A program made the translations under genes and the position numbers. This document shows positions 45,237 to 62,220 of a DNA stretch of 64,000 nucleotides, piece after piece; positions within the stretch are counted from its first letter, which is position 1, and each line of letters begins with the position of its first letter. The stretch is from Dictyostelium firmibasis (Eukaryota; Evosea; Eumycetozoa; Dictyosteliales; Dictyosteliaceae). The notes beneath the pieces are model-generated. The model had not been told where the DNA came from, did not search any database, and saw only the letters and a list, made by a program, of their open reading frames with translations. The stretch covers positions 2,100,001-2,164,000 of the forward strand of contig CM069770.1 in assembly GCA_036169595.1 (NCBI GenBank), written 5' to 3'.

Positions 45237-45969
45237 GCAACAACAACAACAACAACATTACCAACAACCCTCTACAGATATAACATCAACAAAATCTCCA
45301 CCTTTTGAAAAGATTAATGGTAAAGAAAGAAATCGATTTGATGATGATAAATATTCTAACCATTCATCGTCCCCCTCGCCATTATCAAAAAAATATTCAA
45401 GAGATGATTTCGAATATGGAAAAGAAAGAGACAAATACAACAATAGCAGAGATAGATACAATGACAGAGATAGGGATAGATATGGTAGATTCAATGACAA
45501 AGAGAGAGACATAGATAGGGATAGATATGGTCGTGATAGAAGTAGAAGTCGTGAAAGAAGTGGAAGTAGTGAAAGAGGTAAAAAAAGAGGTTATAATAAT
45601 CATTTCAAAAACAATAATGGTAATAATAATAATAATAATAATATTATTAATAATAGTAATAATAACAATAGTAATAGTAATAATAGTAATAACTATAATA
45701 ATAATAATAACTATAGTAATAACACTAGTGAATATGAAAAAACTACTATTATGGTTACATGCAATACACCAAATTGGACGAACCTAAAACTCGTTATCGA
45801 TAAAAAACAAACATGTATTCAAGAAATTAGAAAGATAATCATTGATAAGAAAAAAATCAAACATGATTTTGATCTACTCCATGATGGTAATACTTTAGAT
45901 AATTGGAGAAATCTTCAATTTTATAGATTTAAAGAAAACTGTACATTTGAAATTAAAATAAAAGATTAA
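42058..45969 (+). CDS. Large KE/polyQ protein with WHxHxL-type N-domain and C-terminal ubiquitin-like fold
   Basis: Exons 42058-42219 and 42373-45969, 1252 residues; the join GINGMK|LVFEYNRF keeps phase. Residues about 79-120 (VEVFWKWHLTNSKAYEQFCN, then FFIHHIP and FYKECFP) resemble a module seen in GRDP/DUF1399-like and other Dictyostelium proteins. That module reads VD..WH.HIL....Y..FC..LFG...HNP....T...Y...F. Then come a KE hexamer-repeat region, acidic DDSDD blocks, coiled-coil KE helices (EREREKEKKRELEKRRQEEK) and long Gln tracts. An RD/RS-like segment (RDRYGRDRSRSRERSGSSER) follows. The last 75 residues (MVTCNTPNWTNLKLVIDKKQ through LLHDGNTLDNWRNLQFY) fit a ubiquitin-like beta-grasp. 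The RS part suggests a nuclear or RNA-linked role, which is inference. Confidence 0.82.
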
Positions 45970-46149
45970 GCAAACACTAAATATCAAAATAAATTTTATT
46001 TTCAAACTTCATTAATGAGAATGTGGTTTAAAAATTAATTATTAGTTTATATAATAATAAATCTAATTTTTTTCTTTTTTTCCAAATTATTTATTATTTC
46101 ATTCATATAAAGTAAATGTATAAATTTTATTTTTATAATAAATAAAAGA

Positions 46150-46180
<31 letters not shown>

Positions 46181-46806
46181 CTCCCTTTTTTGTTTATTGG
46201 AAAAATAACCAAAATATATTAAATTTAAATAATAAATAAAAAAAAAAGTAATCTCTAATAAAAATTTCAAATAAAAATTAAACAAATAAATAAAAATATT
46301 GCAAAAAAAAAAGAAAATAAATAAAAAAAAAACCACACCCAACAGCATATGCAGTTAATAGTTAATATTATTGTGGAGGGGTGATATGCTGCTAAATAGT
46401 AGATATATGTCCATAAACAAAATTTTCCAAGTTACGAATTATAAAATTAAATTTAAAATCGCGATAAAAAATAAGTAAATAAAATTTAATTTCATATATG
46501 ATAAATAATCTTTTATTTATTTATTTATTTTTTTAATTTTATTTTATTTTATTTATTTATTTATTTTTTTTTTTTTAGTTTATATTGAGTTCAAAAATAT
46601 ATTAGGTAAAGGAATATTTTTTTTTTCAAATATTAATTTTCCAAAAATATATAAAAAATAAACAGTTAAGAATGAGAAAATTCCCCAAAATATAAATATT
46701 AGTAAAAATTTAATAAATAAAGAATAATAAAAATAGATAAAAAAAATAAAAATAAAAAAATTAATTAGAAAAAAAAAATAAAAAAATAATATAATAAAAA
46801 AATAAA
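45970..46806. other. Intergenic region
   Basis: Poly-A/T spacer. 46330-46430 is more complex, with cagcatat and atatgctg as short inverted words and a gtggaggggtg G-box-like string about 440 bases before the next ATG. No gene seen. Confidence 0.7.
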
Positions 46807-48278
<1,472 letters not shown>

Positions 48279-49124
48279 AAATGATATATATCCATATATA
48301 ATGTATATAAATCTATCAAACGAGATTTTTTTCATTAATTTGTGTACAATTTCTAAATTGTAATTAAAATTAACTGCAATTTATTCTCCAGTATTTTTTC
48401 TTTTTTTTTTTTTTTCTTTTTTTTTTTTTTCTTTCTTGACACTAATTGGTGAGAACAAAAGAAAACAACACACCACCAACTTAGGTTAAATTTTCAAAAA
48501 AAAAATTTATAAATAAACCCATTGTATTTAAAAATAAATATATTTTGGGGTTTTATTATAATAATAATAAAAATAATATTGAAAAAACCCACAACTACAA
48601 TTTACATAATTTGAAAATTTATATTGAGATTTATATATGTTTTTCTGTATGTGTGTGTGTGTGCGTGTATGTGGGGGTAATAGAATATATATATATAAAA
48701 AATTTTAATTAATTTAAATTTTTTTTTTACATGATCACTTATTTTTTAAAGTGTAAAAAAAAAAAAAAAATTGATTTTGTTTTATTTTAATTTTTTTTTT
48801 TTTTTTTTTTTTTGTTGATTTTTTTTTTTTTTTTTTTTTATTTATAAAATTATTTTAGAATAATTATAAATTTGCAGGCAAAAATAGGTGGTTTTTTTGC
48901 AAATTTATTTAAACACAACAAAATAATTTTGATATCAATTTAATTTTTTATTTTTTTTCTTCTTCTTCTTTTTTATTGATACATCAAATTAAGATAAAAT
49001 TGTTTTTATTTTATTTTATTTTTATTTTATTTTATTTTATTTTATTTTTTTTATATTAAAAAAATTTTAACATAAAATATTTTTTTTTAATAATTAATAA
49101 AAATAAATTAATAAATAAATAAAA
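48279..49124. other. Intergenic region upstream of ankyrin gene
   Basis: Poly-A/T with a G/T block at about 48645-48680 (tgtgtgtgtgtgcgtgtatgt and ggggg), 450 bases before the start codon, comparable in place to the block before malic enzyme. Confidence 0.75.
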
Positions 49125-53072
<3,948 letters not shown>

Positions 53073-53339
53073 TTGAAAAAAATAAAATAAAAAAATAAAA
53101 CATATTTATAAATTTTAAATTATTCCTATTCAAAAAATTGGTTTCTTTTTTTTATTAAAAAAAATTTCTGCATTGCAATAAAAATATTAATATAAAGTAA
53201 TTAAAAATATTATTAATATTAAACTATTATAGAAAATTTAACTACTTACTATATATATATTTATTATAGTTTTTAATTTAATTTTTATTTTTTAAATTTT
53301 TTTTTCTTTTTTTTTTTTCATATATTATAAAAAATTTAT

Positions 53340-53594
53340 TTAAAACATTCCTTCACCAGATAATTTCATAAAGTGATTATTTAAGGCAGATGTGAAAAAT
53401 ATATTTTTTTCAACACATTTGTAAACACAAAGTTGTTCATCGTCATCTAATTTTCTAATTCTGAAATTGGTGATACATGCTTGGAAACATTTGTTGGTAA
53501 GATTGACTGATGTATCAACCATTTCCATCATTTGTAATTTATTTAATTCATTTACAATTCTTTCTTCTTCTTTTTTACTTAATTTTCTATCCAT
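53340..53594 (-). CDS. Small Tim chaperone (Tim9/Tim10 family), Tim9-like
   Basis: 84 residues from the ATG at 53594 (CCAAAATGG context). An upstream in-frame ATG at 53642 would add MHLFLYKSLNKKKETK, which is not family-like, so I reject it. The twin CX3C motifs C36-FQA-C40 and C56-VYK-C60 form the disulfide-linked hairpin of intermembrane-space chaperones that escort hydrophobic precursors to TIM22/TIM23. The stretch NLTNKCFQACITNFRIRKL resembles Tim9 (LTETCFLDCV.DFT.R.V) more than Tim10. It is convergent with the ankyrin gene. Confidence 0.85.
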   Translation of the reverse strand: MDRKLSKKEEERIVNELNKLQMMEMVDTSVNLTNKCFQACITNFRIRKLDDDEQLCVYKCVEKNIFFTSALNNHFMKLSGEGMF

Positions 53595-54056
53595 TTTGGT
53601 TTCCTTTTTTTTATTTAATGATTTATATAAAAATAAATGCAAAACGAAATGAATTCAAAAAAATTTCGTTCAAAAAAAAAAAAAAATTAAAAAAAAAAAA
53701 ATTAAAAAATAAAAAAAAAATATTCTAAAAAAAAATTAAAAAAATTAATTTCACAGCACATAATTTGTTTTCAATGTAATATTGTTTTTTATTTGTAAAA
53801 AAGAAATATATGTCTTTTTTTTTTTTTTTCCTATTTTGTGATTAGTTCCAACAGTCATAAAAAAAATATAAAAAAAAATTAAAAAAAAAATAAAAACTTT
53901 ATTTTTTTAAAAAATTTTTAAAAAGAAAAAAAAATTTATTTTTATTTATTAACACCCTCGCATTATTTATTTTTAAAATTACCCAAATGAACAATTAATA
54001 ATAGTAATAATAAAATAATTAATAATAATAGTAGTAATAAGAGGAATAATAATTAA
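53595..54056. other. Divergent spacer
   Basis: Lies between the starts of the small Tim gene (minus) and the SAYSvFN gene (plus). Poly-A/T with an AATAGT-rich leader. No gene. Confidence 0.8.
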
Positions 54057-54618
54057 ATGAGTCATTTTCAAAATAATCCATTTTCAAATAATAGTAGAGG
54101 TAGTTCAGGTAGTTATGGAAGTTTAAATAGTAATAATAGAAGGACCATTATTCAAAATGGAGAAGTTAGACAGATAAACACCACTCATAGAAGAGACGAA
54201 CCAATGGATGATGTTGATATACAATTTCTTACATTTTTTACAATGGATAATTTTAAGAGAATAGGAAAGAATTATTGGAAATTATTATTAAAAGTATTAA
54301 TTTGGATGGCAATCCAATATTATTTCATAAAAATTGAATTTGGTGCTGTTTTCTTTGTTTTTTCTTGTTTTGCTTTAATATTAATGAATCTTGGTAAAAG
54401 AGATAAGGTAAATTTTAATTTCATTTCTTTATAATTATTCCAACCATTTTTCAGTAGTATTGAAAAAAAAAAAACTAATTTTTATAAAAATTATATATTA
54501 TAATAATCTTTAGAATTCATTAAGTGCATATAATGTTTTCAATAAAAACTTTGAAAACATTTTATTAAGCAAGAGTAAAGAAAGTTTAGAAAGAGATTTA
54601 GGTAGAAATACAATGTAA
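54057..54618 (+). CDS. SAYSvFN-domain membrane protein (SAYSD1-like), copy 1
   Basis: Exons 54057-54407 and 54514-54618, 151 residues. After a Ser/Asn leader comes a predicted hairpin membrane region (LLLKVLIWMAIQYYFIKIEF and GAVFFVFSCFALILMNLG). The family tail is SLSAYNVFNKNFENI...LERDLG and matches human SAYSD1 (FGAVFF..S.F..I..N.G......SAYSVFN...LERELR). The splice falls just before the SAYxVFN motif. The stop in the unspliced frame (VNFNFISL*) is intronic. SAYSD1 is described as an ER membrane protein that helps clear stalled ribosome products at translocons; transfer of that role here is inference. Confidence 0.88.
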
Positions 54619-54824
54619 AGATATAAAATATGCGCATAAATTCACCCATTAAAGTAAAAAAAAAAAAAAAAAAAAACACACAATTATACCACCAAACATG
54701 TAAATAGTAATAATAAATAAAAATTCAAAAAAATCCAAAATTCAAATATTTTCTTTTTTTTAAAAGTTTATGTGTTTTTTTTTTTTTCTTAATTTTATAT
54801 GAAATAACAAACCAACCACAAATT

Positions 54825-54869
<45 letters not shown>

Positions 54870-54959
54870 ATAACTATATTCAGATGCACACACACTAAAA
54901 ACAGTAAAAGCATTAAACAAATAGGAGAGAAATTCATATTAAGCCAACTATAGTTGATA
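54619..54959. other. Intergenic spacer between tandem copies
   Basis: Poly-A/T only, with an acacacacta string near 54890. No gene seen. Confidence 0.8.
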
Positions 54960-55613
54960 ATGTATTTGGATAATATAAAATATTACCGATACTCATTTAA
55001 GGAAGGATTTTGTAGTGGTAATGGAATAAATAAAATTAGTTGTATTTTTGGTAGTAGTATATTTGAAGGTGTGGGTGGCATCGGAGTAGGAGTAGGAGTA
55101 GGAGTAGGAGGAGGAGGAAATGTAGATGGGTTAAGAAGAAGGGGTAATGGTGGTGTTGGTGATGATGTTGTTTTCAATGGTGATAGAATTATTGGTGGTG
55201 ATATGATTTTAAATGAAGAAGATGAATTAATTGATGAAGTGGATATTATGTGTATTAACTTTTTTAGTTTAAAAAATTTTAAAAAGCTAATAAAGCATAA
55301 TATCCATTTTTTCATTAGAGTTTTTGCTTTAATTATATTGCAATATTTATTAGTAAAATTTTTTGGGCCAGTTTGTTTTGTTTTCACTTGTTTTTTTTTA
55401 ATATTTAATAATCTTGGTAAAAAAAAATCAAAGGTAAAAAAAATAAAAAAAAAAAAAAAAAAGTTCAATAAATAGAGTTAAAGTATATATATTCTAATAA
55501 ATATAAAAATAAATAAAAAAAAATAGGATGAAATTAGTGCATATAGTGTTTTTAATAAAAATCAGTCAAATCTTGTAAAAGGGCCAAATTTGATTGCCAT
55601 AAATTTTGTTTAA
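54960..55613 (+). CDS. SAYSvFN-domain membrane protein, copy 2
   Basis: Exons 54960-55433 and 55527-55613, 186 residues. It is a tandem copy of the gene upstream. It has the same exon break before the motif, the same FFSLKNFKKLIKHN / TFFTMDNFKRIGKNY block, a membrane hairpin (FFIRVFALIILQYLLVKFFG and PVCFVFTCFFLIFNNLG), and DEISAYSVFNKNQ. The N-terminus is unlike copy 1: it contains a Gly/Val run (GVGVGVGVGGGG) and RRRGNGG. The C-terminus after SAYSVFN lacks the LERDLG helix and ends GPNLIAINFV. Divergence at both ends suggests a changed or relaxed role. The start is the first ATG (54960). Confidence 0.8.
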
Positions 55614-55949
55614 TATAAAAGCAACAAATGAACTTATGATTTTAATTAATTAAAATCCAAAATTATAAAAAAATAAAAAAAAAAATAAAATAAAAAATTA
55701 TTAGAAAAAAAAACCTTTTTTGTCGTTTGGGAAAAGAAAAAACAGATTTTTTTTCAAAAAAAAAAAAAAAGAAAAAAAAAAACAATTGTAAATTTTTATT
55801 TTCAAATGATTTTTAATTTTTTTTAAATTTTTTTTTCCTTTTTTAATTTTTTTTTATCTCACTTTTAATTGTATTAATATGTATTATAATTTTAAAATAA
55901 TAATAATAATAATAATAGCAAATAAATAGTTTATAATTAATAATATACA
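55614..55949. other. A/T-rich intergenic region
   Basis: Poly-A and poly-T only. No feature seen. Confidence 0.8.
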
Positions 55950-56231
55950 ATGATAATATTTATAATATCAATAATAATTACTATCTCTTCAATTATATTT
56001 TTACTCAAAACTGTATATAAAAAAAAGGAAAATAATAATAATAGTAGTTGTGATAAAATAGAAAAAGAAAATAATGAAAGTAATGAAAAAATAGTATTTA
56101 CAAAAAAAGATCCAATTGAAGATGATGAAAAATATAAAGAGGAATTTTATAAATTTTTAAATAAATTTTCAAAGAACCAAGAATATGGTTATAAAGATAA
56201 TTTAATTGATAAAGAGTTAAGAAACCATGAC

Positions 56232-56279
<48 letters not shown>

Positions 56280-58277
56280 TACAATGGTAAAATTGAACAA
56301 TTTCCAAAATTAAAAGATATGGTTTATTTAGATCATGCAGCTAGTACATTAGCATCAATTGATCAAATTGAAGAGATTTCTAAAGAGATTAAAAACTCAA
56401 TGTTTTGTAATCCACATAGTGTTAATCCTATTGGATTGAAAACTAAAGAAGAAGTTGACTCAATAAGAGAAATGATATTAAACTATTTCAATGCACCCTA
56501 CAGACAATATAGTGTAATATTTACAAGTGGCTGTACTGATAGTTTAAAAAAAGTTGGTGAATATTTTGCATGGACTAAAAACAGTAAATTCTACTATTCA
56601 TTAGAATCTCATAACTCATTATTGGGTATAAGAGAATATGCATGTGAAAAAATCAAGAATTCCTCCACATCATCATCTTCATTTCAACCAATACCATCAT
56701 TATATTTTAAATGCAATAGTAATCAATTTAATGATATTTTAGAGATTATCGGTAATAATTATAATGAAAATGTTGAAAATAATAATAATGAATCATATAG
56801 TTTATTTGGATATCCAGGACAATGTAACTATTCAGGTACAAAGTATCCATTGGAACTAATAAATAGAATACAAAAGAGATATCCAAAGTGTAAAGTTTTA
56901 TTGGATGCAGCAGGTTTAGTATCAACATCATCATTTGATTTGAGCAAGTATCCTGTTGATTTTATGACAATATCATTTTATAAGATATTTGGTTATCCAA
57001 CTGGAATTGGTGCATTGATTGTAAAGAATGAAAGTGGCGAAAAATGTTTAACCAATAAAAAGTATTTCAGCGGTGGTACAGTTAATGCTTCAATGGCACA
57101 AGAACGATTTCATGTCGACAGATCATCACTTGTTGAACGACTAGAGGATGGAACTATTAATTACATGAATATAATTTCATTGAAACATGGTTTCAACATT
57201 ATAAACAATCAATTGGGTGGAATTGATAATGTTAAAAGACATACTTTTGCATTGGCTCAATATTGTAAAGAGGAAATGTTAAAATTAGTTCATGATAATG
57301 ATATTATTAGTGATTATGATGATGATAACATTTCAAAATCTCAAAAACAACAAAAACAACAACTTTGTATAATTTATTCAGATAATCATTTTAAAGATTG
57401 TAATAAACAAGGATCAATAATTAATTTTAATATAGTTAGGTCTAATGGTAAGATGTTTGGATATAATGAAGTTGAAAAGTTGGCATCATTATCATCAATC
57501 TTTTTAAGAACAGGTTGTTTCTGTAATCCTGGTGCATGTCATAGCTATTTGAACCTATCAAAAAAAGATATTGAACAACATTTAAAAGATGGTCATGTTT
57601 GTTGGGATTCAAAGGATATACTAAATGGTAAACCAACTGGTTCTCTTAGAATCTCATTTGGATATATGAATAATTTTAATGATGTTTATAAATTCATCAA
57701 TTTCTTAAAATTAAATTTCATTAATGATCATAAATTTGAAAAAGAACTTATTAAATCAAATAATTTATTAAAACTAAATAACTCCAATGCCATTGGTAAT
57801 ATTAATAGTGATGGTAGTAGTGGTAGTAGTGGCGGCGATAGTAGTGGTGGTAGTGATGGTAGTAGTGGTGTTGAAGAATACGAAATTCAATATAACTATG
57901 AGGGTAAAGAAGAAAATGAAATTTTATTATCAGAAATTTATATTTATCCAGTTAAATCATGTTCAGGACATAGGGTTGTTAATGATAAATGGGAGTTAGT
58001 ACCATCAGGATTAAAATATGATAGAGAATGGACAATAATTGATCAAAGTGGAAATTATATCAATCAAAAGAAATTACCTATATTGGCATTAATTCAAACT
58101 GAAATCGATTTAATTAATGATAGATTAATTTTAACAGCACCAGAGATGAAAGTTTTATCAATACCATTATCCTATTATCCAATCTCTGCTTTTGATCAAA
58201 TTCAAGTTTGTGGTGATAAAGTTGATGGTTTATTATATGGTGATAAAGATTTCTCTAATAATTATAATGACAACAAA

Positions 58278-58371
<94 letters not shown>

Positions 58372-58985
58372 TTGATAACATTAATGAATGGTTATATCAA
58401 TTTACAGGAAAAAAATGCTATTTAGTTAGAAAATCACCAGAATCACATAGAAAATCAAAAGTTGATTCATTAAATGAAATCTCATTTGCAAATGAATCAC
58501 CATTTCTATTGGTTAATGAAGAGAGTGTATCAGATTTAAAAAATAGAGTTGTTAGAGATAATCCTGATTGTGAACCTTCTGATTGGAATTGGATAACTAA
58601 ACATAGTTTTAGAGCAAACTTTATCATTAGCGGTGGTAAACCTTATCAAGAAGATTTATGGTCACAATTTCAATTAATTAGTAAACATAACCAATCATCA
58701 TCGTTGGTATTTAATTCTGCTGGTGATTGTAATAGATGTAAAATGATATGTATAAATCAAAAGATGGGTATCGAAGAAAGAGAACCATTGTCAACCTTGG
58801 CAACCTATAGAAGATCAGGTGGTAAAATTATATTTGGTCAACATTTAAATTTCGCTGATTCTGTCAAAAGAAATACTCACTCAAATGATACAGCTTTAGG
58901 TAGTATTGAATCCTCTATCTCCACTTCAAATCCAATATTCTTATATGTTCCAAGTAAACTAAAAGTTTTATCTGAGAGATATTAA
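55950..58985 (+). CDS. mocos: Molybdenum cofactor sulfurase with N-terminal membrane anchor
   Basis: Single exon, 1011 residues. The enzyme transfers sulfur from L-cysteine to desulfo-molybdenum cofactor, activating xanthine dehydrogenase and aldehyde oxidase. The NifS-like half has YLDHAAS, NPHSVNP and the PLP-lysine region [16 protein letters not shown]. The persulfide Cys loop is [17 protein letters not shown]. The C-terminal MOSC half starts [20 protein letters not shown]. It ends with [16 protein letters not shown] and [13 protein letters not shown]. Poly-Asn inserts (about 92-108 and 775-810) and a Ser/Gly linker ([20 protein letters not shown]) interrupt loops. Residues 1-21 ([20 protein letters not shown]) form a strong hydrophobic segment followed by KKKE, which animal, plant and fungal enzymes are not known to have. 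This suggests membrane attachment facing the cytosol. Confidence 0.92.
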
Positions 58986-59240
58986 TAATAAATCCGATAT
59001 TCATCATTGTAATTACGTTTAAATAAATTTTTTTTAAAAAAAAAATGGAAAAAAGAATGAATTTCGAGAACGATCATTGGTTTTTTTTTTAAAAATACGA
59101 TGAAAATAAATAAAAGAACTTATGTATGCATTCTTTAATAATTTTTTTTGTTTTTTATTAACTTTATTTATGATAGCTTTTCTGCAAAATAAAAAATCAA
59201 AAAAACTAACCAATTTAAAATGAGTAAGATTTTGAAGTTT

Positions 59241-59760
59241 TTAGATTATTTTAGGTGTTGTACAATTTGCAAAGGTTTGATCATATAATTTTATTGAGCT
59301 AAATTGTAATGTTGAATTTGGTAAATTTTGGTTATTATTTGCATATGTATCTAAATTTGAATGGTTAAAATAAATATCTTTAAGATTATTTAGTGAATCA
59401 TGATCATCTAATTGAAAATTTCGGTATTCTCGTGATTTTTCACTAATAGATTGTTCATTTTTCTTATTAATCTGTTAATGTCGTTTAAGATTTTATCCTA
59501 TGCGGCGTGTTGTAGCTTTTTGAGTTTATTTGTGATTTGTTGCATATTTATTATTGGGGGGGGCGAATTCGCCCAATCCAAGTTTTATTTCTTCACATAT
59601 GTTTCTGTTGGATTCCTTTTAAATTGATAATATATTATCAATACCATGTTCATCCAACTTTTTGTTGAAGCACTTAAATATGTTTTTAAAGTAACAAAAC
59701 TGTTTAACTTGGTGTAAATTTAACATTTTCAGAACAAATAAAACACTTTGCTGATAACAT
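59241..59760 (-). pseudogene. Decayed gene, zinc-finger-like start
   Basis: From an ATG at 59760 the minus strand reads MLSAKCFICSENVKFTPS, a CxxC-type start. Coding-like sequence then continues, mostly in one shifted frame. Examples are FCYFKNIFKCFNKKLDEHGI, NICEEIKLGLGEFA, FQLDDHDSLNNLKDIYFNHS and FSSIKLYDQTFANCTTPKII, to a final stop at 59241. Several in-frame stops and one frame change interrupt it, too many for introns of the usual A/T-rich type. Codon bias is still that of real genes, so decay is recent. I do not recognise the intact family. Confidence 0.6.
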
Positions 59761-60273
59761 TTTTTTTTTTTTTTAATTGTTATGTATAAATTTTAAAATT
59801 GAGTTTATTTTTTTATATAAAAAAATTTTAAATATCCCTTCAACGAGTTTTAACAAATGACAACTAAAAGTCAAAATGATCAGCCAAAGGATTTGGTCTT
59901 TGTGTTTTTCTTTGGAAGTTAAGTTAGTACCCAAAAAATCCGTACACATAAAAACACATTAAGTTATTAAAGATTTAAAATTAACGAATTTCCTTTTTAA
60001 ATTGAAAAATATTATTTGAATGTTATGGGAATTAATTTCAAAAAAATTTCGAAAATATCTTTTTTTTTTTTAAAAAATATTTTTTTTATTTTTTTTTATT
60101 TACATACTAAAATACATAATTTTTTTTTAATTTATTTTTATTATTTATTTTTAAAATTTTTTTTTAATTTTTTTTTTTATTGTGAAAGGTATGGCAAAAA
60201 ATAGTAATAATAAAAATAGTGAAAATAGTAATCAAGTTAAAAAAAACAGCCTTTGATAACACAGGTTCAGGGT
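59761..60273. other. Spacer with coding-like scraps
   Basis: A 21-residue frame at 59857 (MTTKSQNDQPKDLVFVFFFG) and a start-like ATG at 60191 (MAKNSNNKNSENSNQVKKNS, then stop) look like pieces of a gene. They do not join cleanly to the ORF that follows. The rest is poly-A/T. Confidence 0.45.
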
Positions 60274-60462
60274 ATGAAACCCAATGCAACTGGTTTTGAT
60301 AACACCACCACCGAAACATGCAACAAATTATCCGATCTCGTATATTATTCGGGGAAACTTATGAATGAGTTTGGATTCGATAGCGCATTAATTTCTTCAA
60401 CCAAAAGAGCAGTTTTCAGAGATAACACAAACACAACCACAACCAACAAAATAAAAAAATAA
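60274..60462 (+). CDS. Small protein of unknown family, 5' end uncertain
   Basis: From the ATG at 60274 the frame gives 62 residues: MKPNATGFDNTTTETCNKLS, DLVYYSGKLMNEFGFDSALI, SSTKRAVFRD and a Thr/Asn/Lys tail, ending TAA. Codons such as tcc, ctc, ggg and agc are slightly unlike its neighbours. The 5' part is suspicious. The word tttgataacac occurs twice 40 bases apart, and another frame reads AFDNTGSGYETQCNWF. A frame change between 60191 and 60300, or a diverged start, is therefore likely. It could be a truncated member of a small family. Confidence 0.45.
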   Translation: MKPNATGFDNTTTETCNKLSDLVYYSGKLMNEFGFDSALISSTKRAVFRDNTNTTTTNKIKK

Positions 60463-60785
60463 ACTAATTACTCTTATATAAGAGTAATATTTTTAAAATA
60501 AATAAATAAATAAATAAATAAACAAATAAATAAATTTAAAATTATTTTTATTTATTATATTGAGCTATGTATAAAAATTTCTATTATTATTTTTTTTCCA
60601 CAACTTCGCCTTTATTTCTTTCTTATTCCTCTTCTTTTTTTTATTTATTTATTGTGAAAAATTAAAAATAAAATCACATGTTTGTGATTTAAAAGATTAT
60701 CAAAACTTTTGGTTTAAAATTCACAACATTTTTAATTTTTATTTTTATTATTTTTTTATTTTATTTTTTAAATTTTTTATTTTCC

Positions 60786-60821
<36 letters not shown>

Positions 60822-60858
60822 AAATCATCTTTTTTTTTAGTCAAATAAAAAAAAAACA
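60463..60858. other. Intergenic region before carboxypeptidase
   Basis: Starts with the palindrome at 60467-60488, then (AAAT)n, a less repetitive 60560-60730 stretch without a gene, and poly-T to the next start. Confidence 0.75.
60467..60488. terminator. Perfect 22-bp palindrome in 3' flank
   Basis: attactctta-tataagagtaat reads the same on both strands and starts five bases after the TAA of the small gene, followed by ATTTTTAAAATAAATAAA. It could act in 3'-end formation or be a foldback remnant. Role inferred. Confidence 0.4.
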
Positions 60859-61754
60859 ATGAAGGTTTCACTTTCTTTTCTTCTTACAATTTTAATTGTT
60901 ATAATTACCGTTAAGGTAAATTTATCACAAGAGATCAAAATAAGCCCATTCTTTGCAAATAACTTAAAATTTGAACCTATTCCAGATTATATTCAATATG
61001 ATTCGGAGTAAAAATCAATTTTATTATTCCCCACAACCTTTTTTTTTTTTTTTTTTTTTTATCGTATCTTAATGATTAACATAGCAATTACGATTTATAT
61101 ATAGTTCAGATGCAGGAGAAGCATTATTCTTATCAAATTATTTAGATGATCATAAAACTGCCAAACAAAAATCATGTGTTGATATTGGTGCTCCATTTCA
61201 ATCATGTGACCAATTATTAAACATTGGCTCTGATCTTAGAAATACAAGTGATTTCTTTACATTCACTGGCTTCATTACTGTTAATGAAACTTACAATAGT
61301 AATACTTTCTTTTGGTTTTTAGAAGCTCAAAATGGTGACAAAAACTCTCCATTAGTAATCTTTTTACAAGGTGGTAAGTGAATTTATTCAAAAAATAATG
61401 TTTGATTTTATCTAATTCTTTCTTGTATTCTTTCTCCAACAATAAAAATAATAAAAACAACAGGACCAGGAGGTGCATCAACCTTTTCACTTTTTGTTGA
61501 AACTGGCCCATATGAACTTCTTGATAATTTCACTCTGCTTCCAAGAGAAGTTACATGGAATTCAGAATTTGCCATGTTATATATTGATAATCCAGTTGGT
61601 ACAGGTTTTTCATTTACTGATTCTCAAGAGGGTTATTCAAATAATCAAGGTGAAATTGCATCAAATTTATACATCTTTTTACAACAATTCTATAAACTTT
61701 ATCCTGAATATTATGCAAATGAATTATATATTACTGGTGAAGTAAGTAACATAG

Positions 61755-61841
<87 letters not shown>

Positions 61842-62176
61842 TATTTAGAGTTATGCAGGTAAATACATTCCAGCATTTTCATATCATATTATTCAAGAAA
61901 ATTTAAATCCAAACAATCCAAATATCAATCTTAAAGGTATGGCAATTGGTGATGGTTTATGTGATCCAATCACTCAAGTAACTCAATATGCAAACCTTGC
62001 ATTCTATACTGGCTTAGCTGATCTTCAACAACAAGAAGTTATGTTTGAATATCAAGATAAAATTGTTGAAGCAATTAATCAAGAACAATGGTCGGTTGCA
62101 AATGATTTATTTACTGATTTAATTAATGGTCCACCAGATTATTTCCAAGTAAATATATATTAATAGTTAAAATAAC

Positions 62177-62220
<44 letters not shown>

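Noticed and set aside
53595-53642. Upstream in-frame ATG of the small Tim gene
   Set aside because: Would add 16 basic/hydrophobic residues not seen in the family; the downstream ATG has the better context and normal length.
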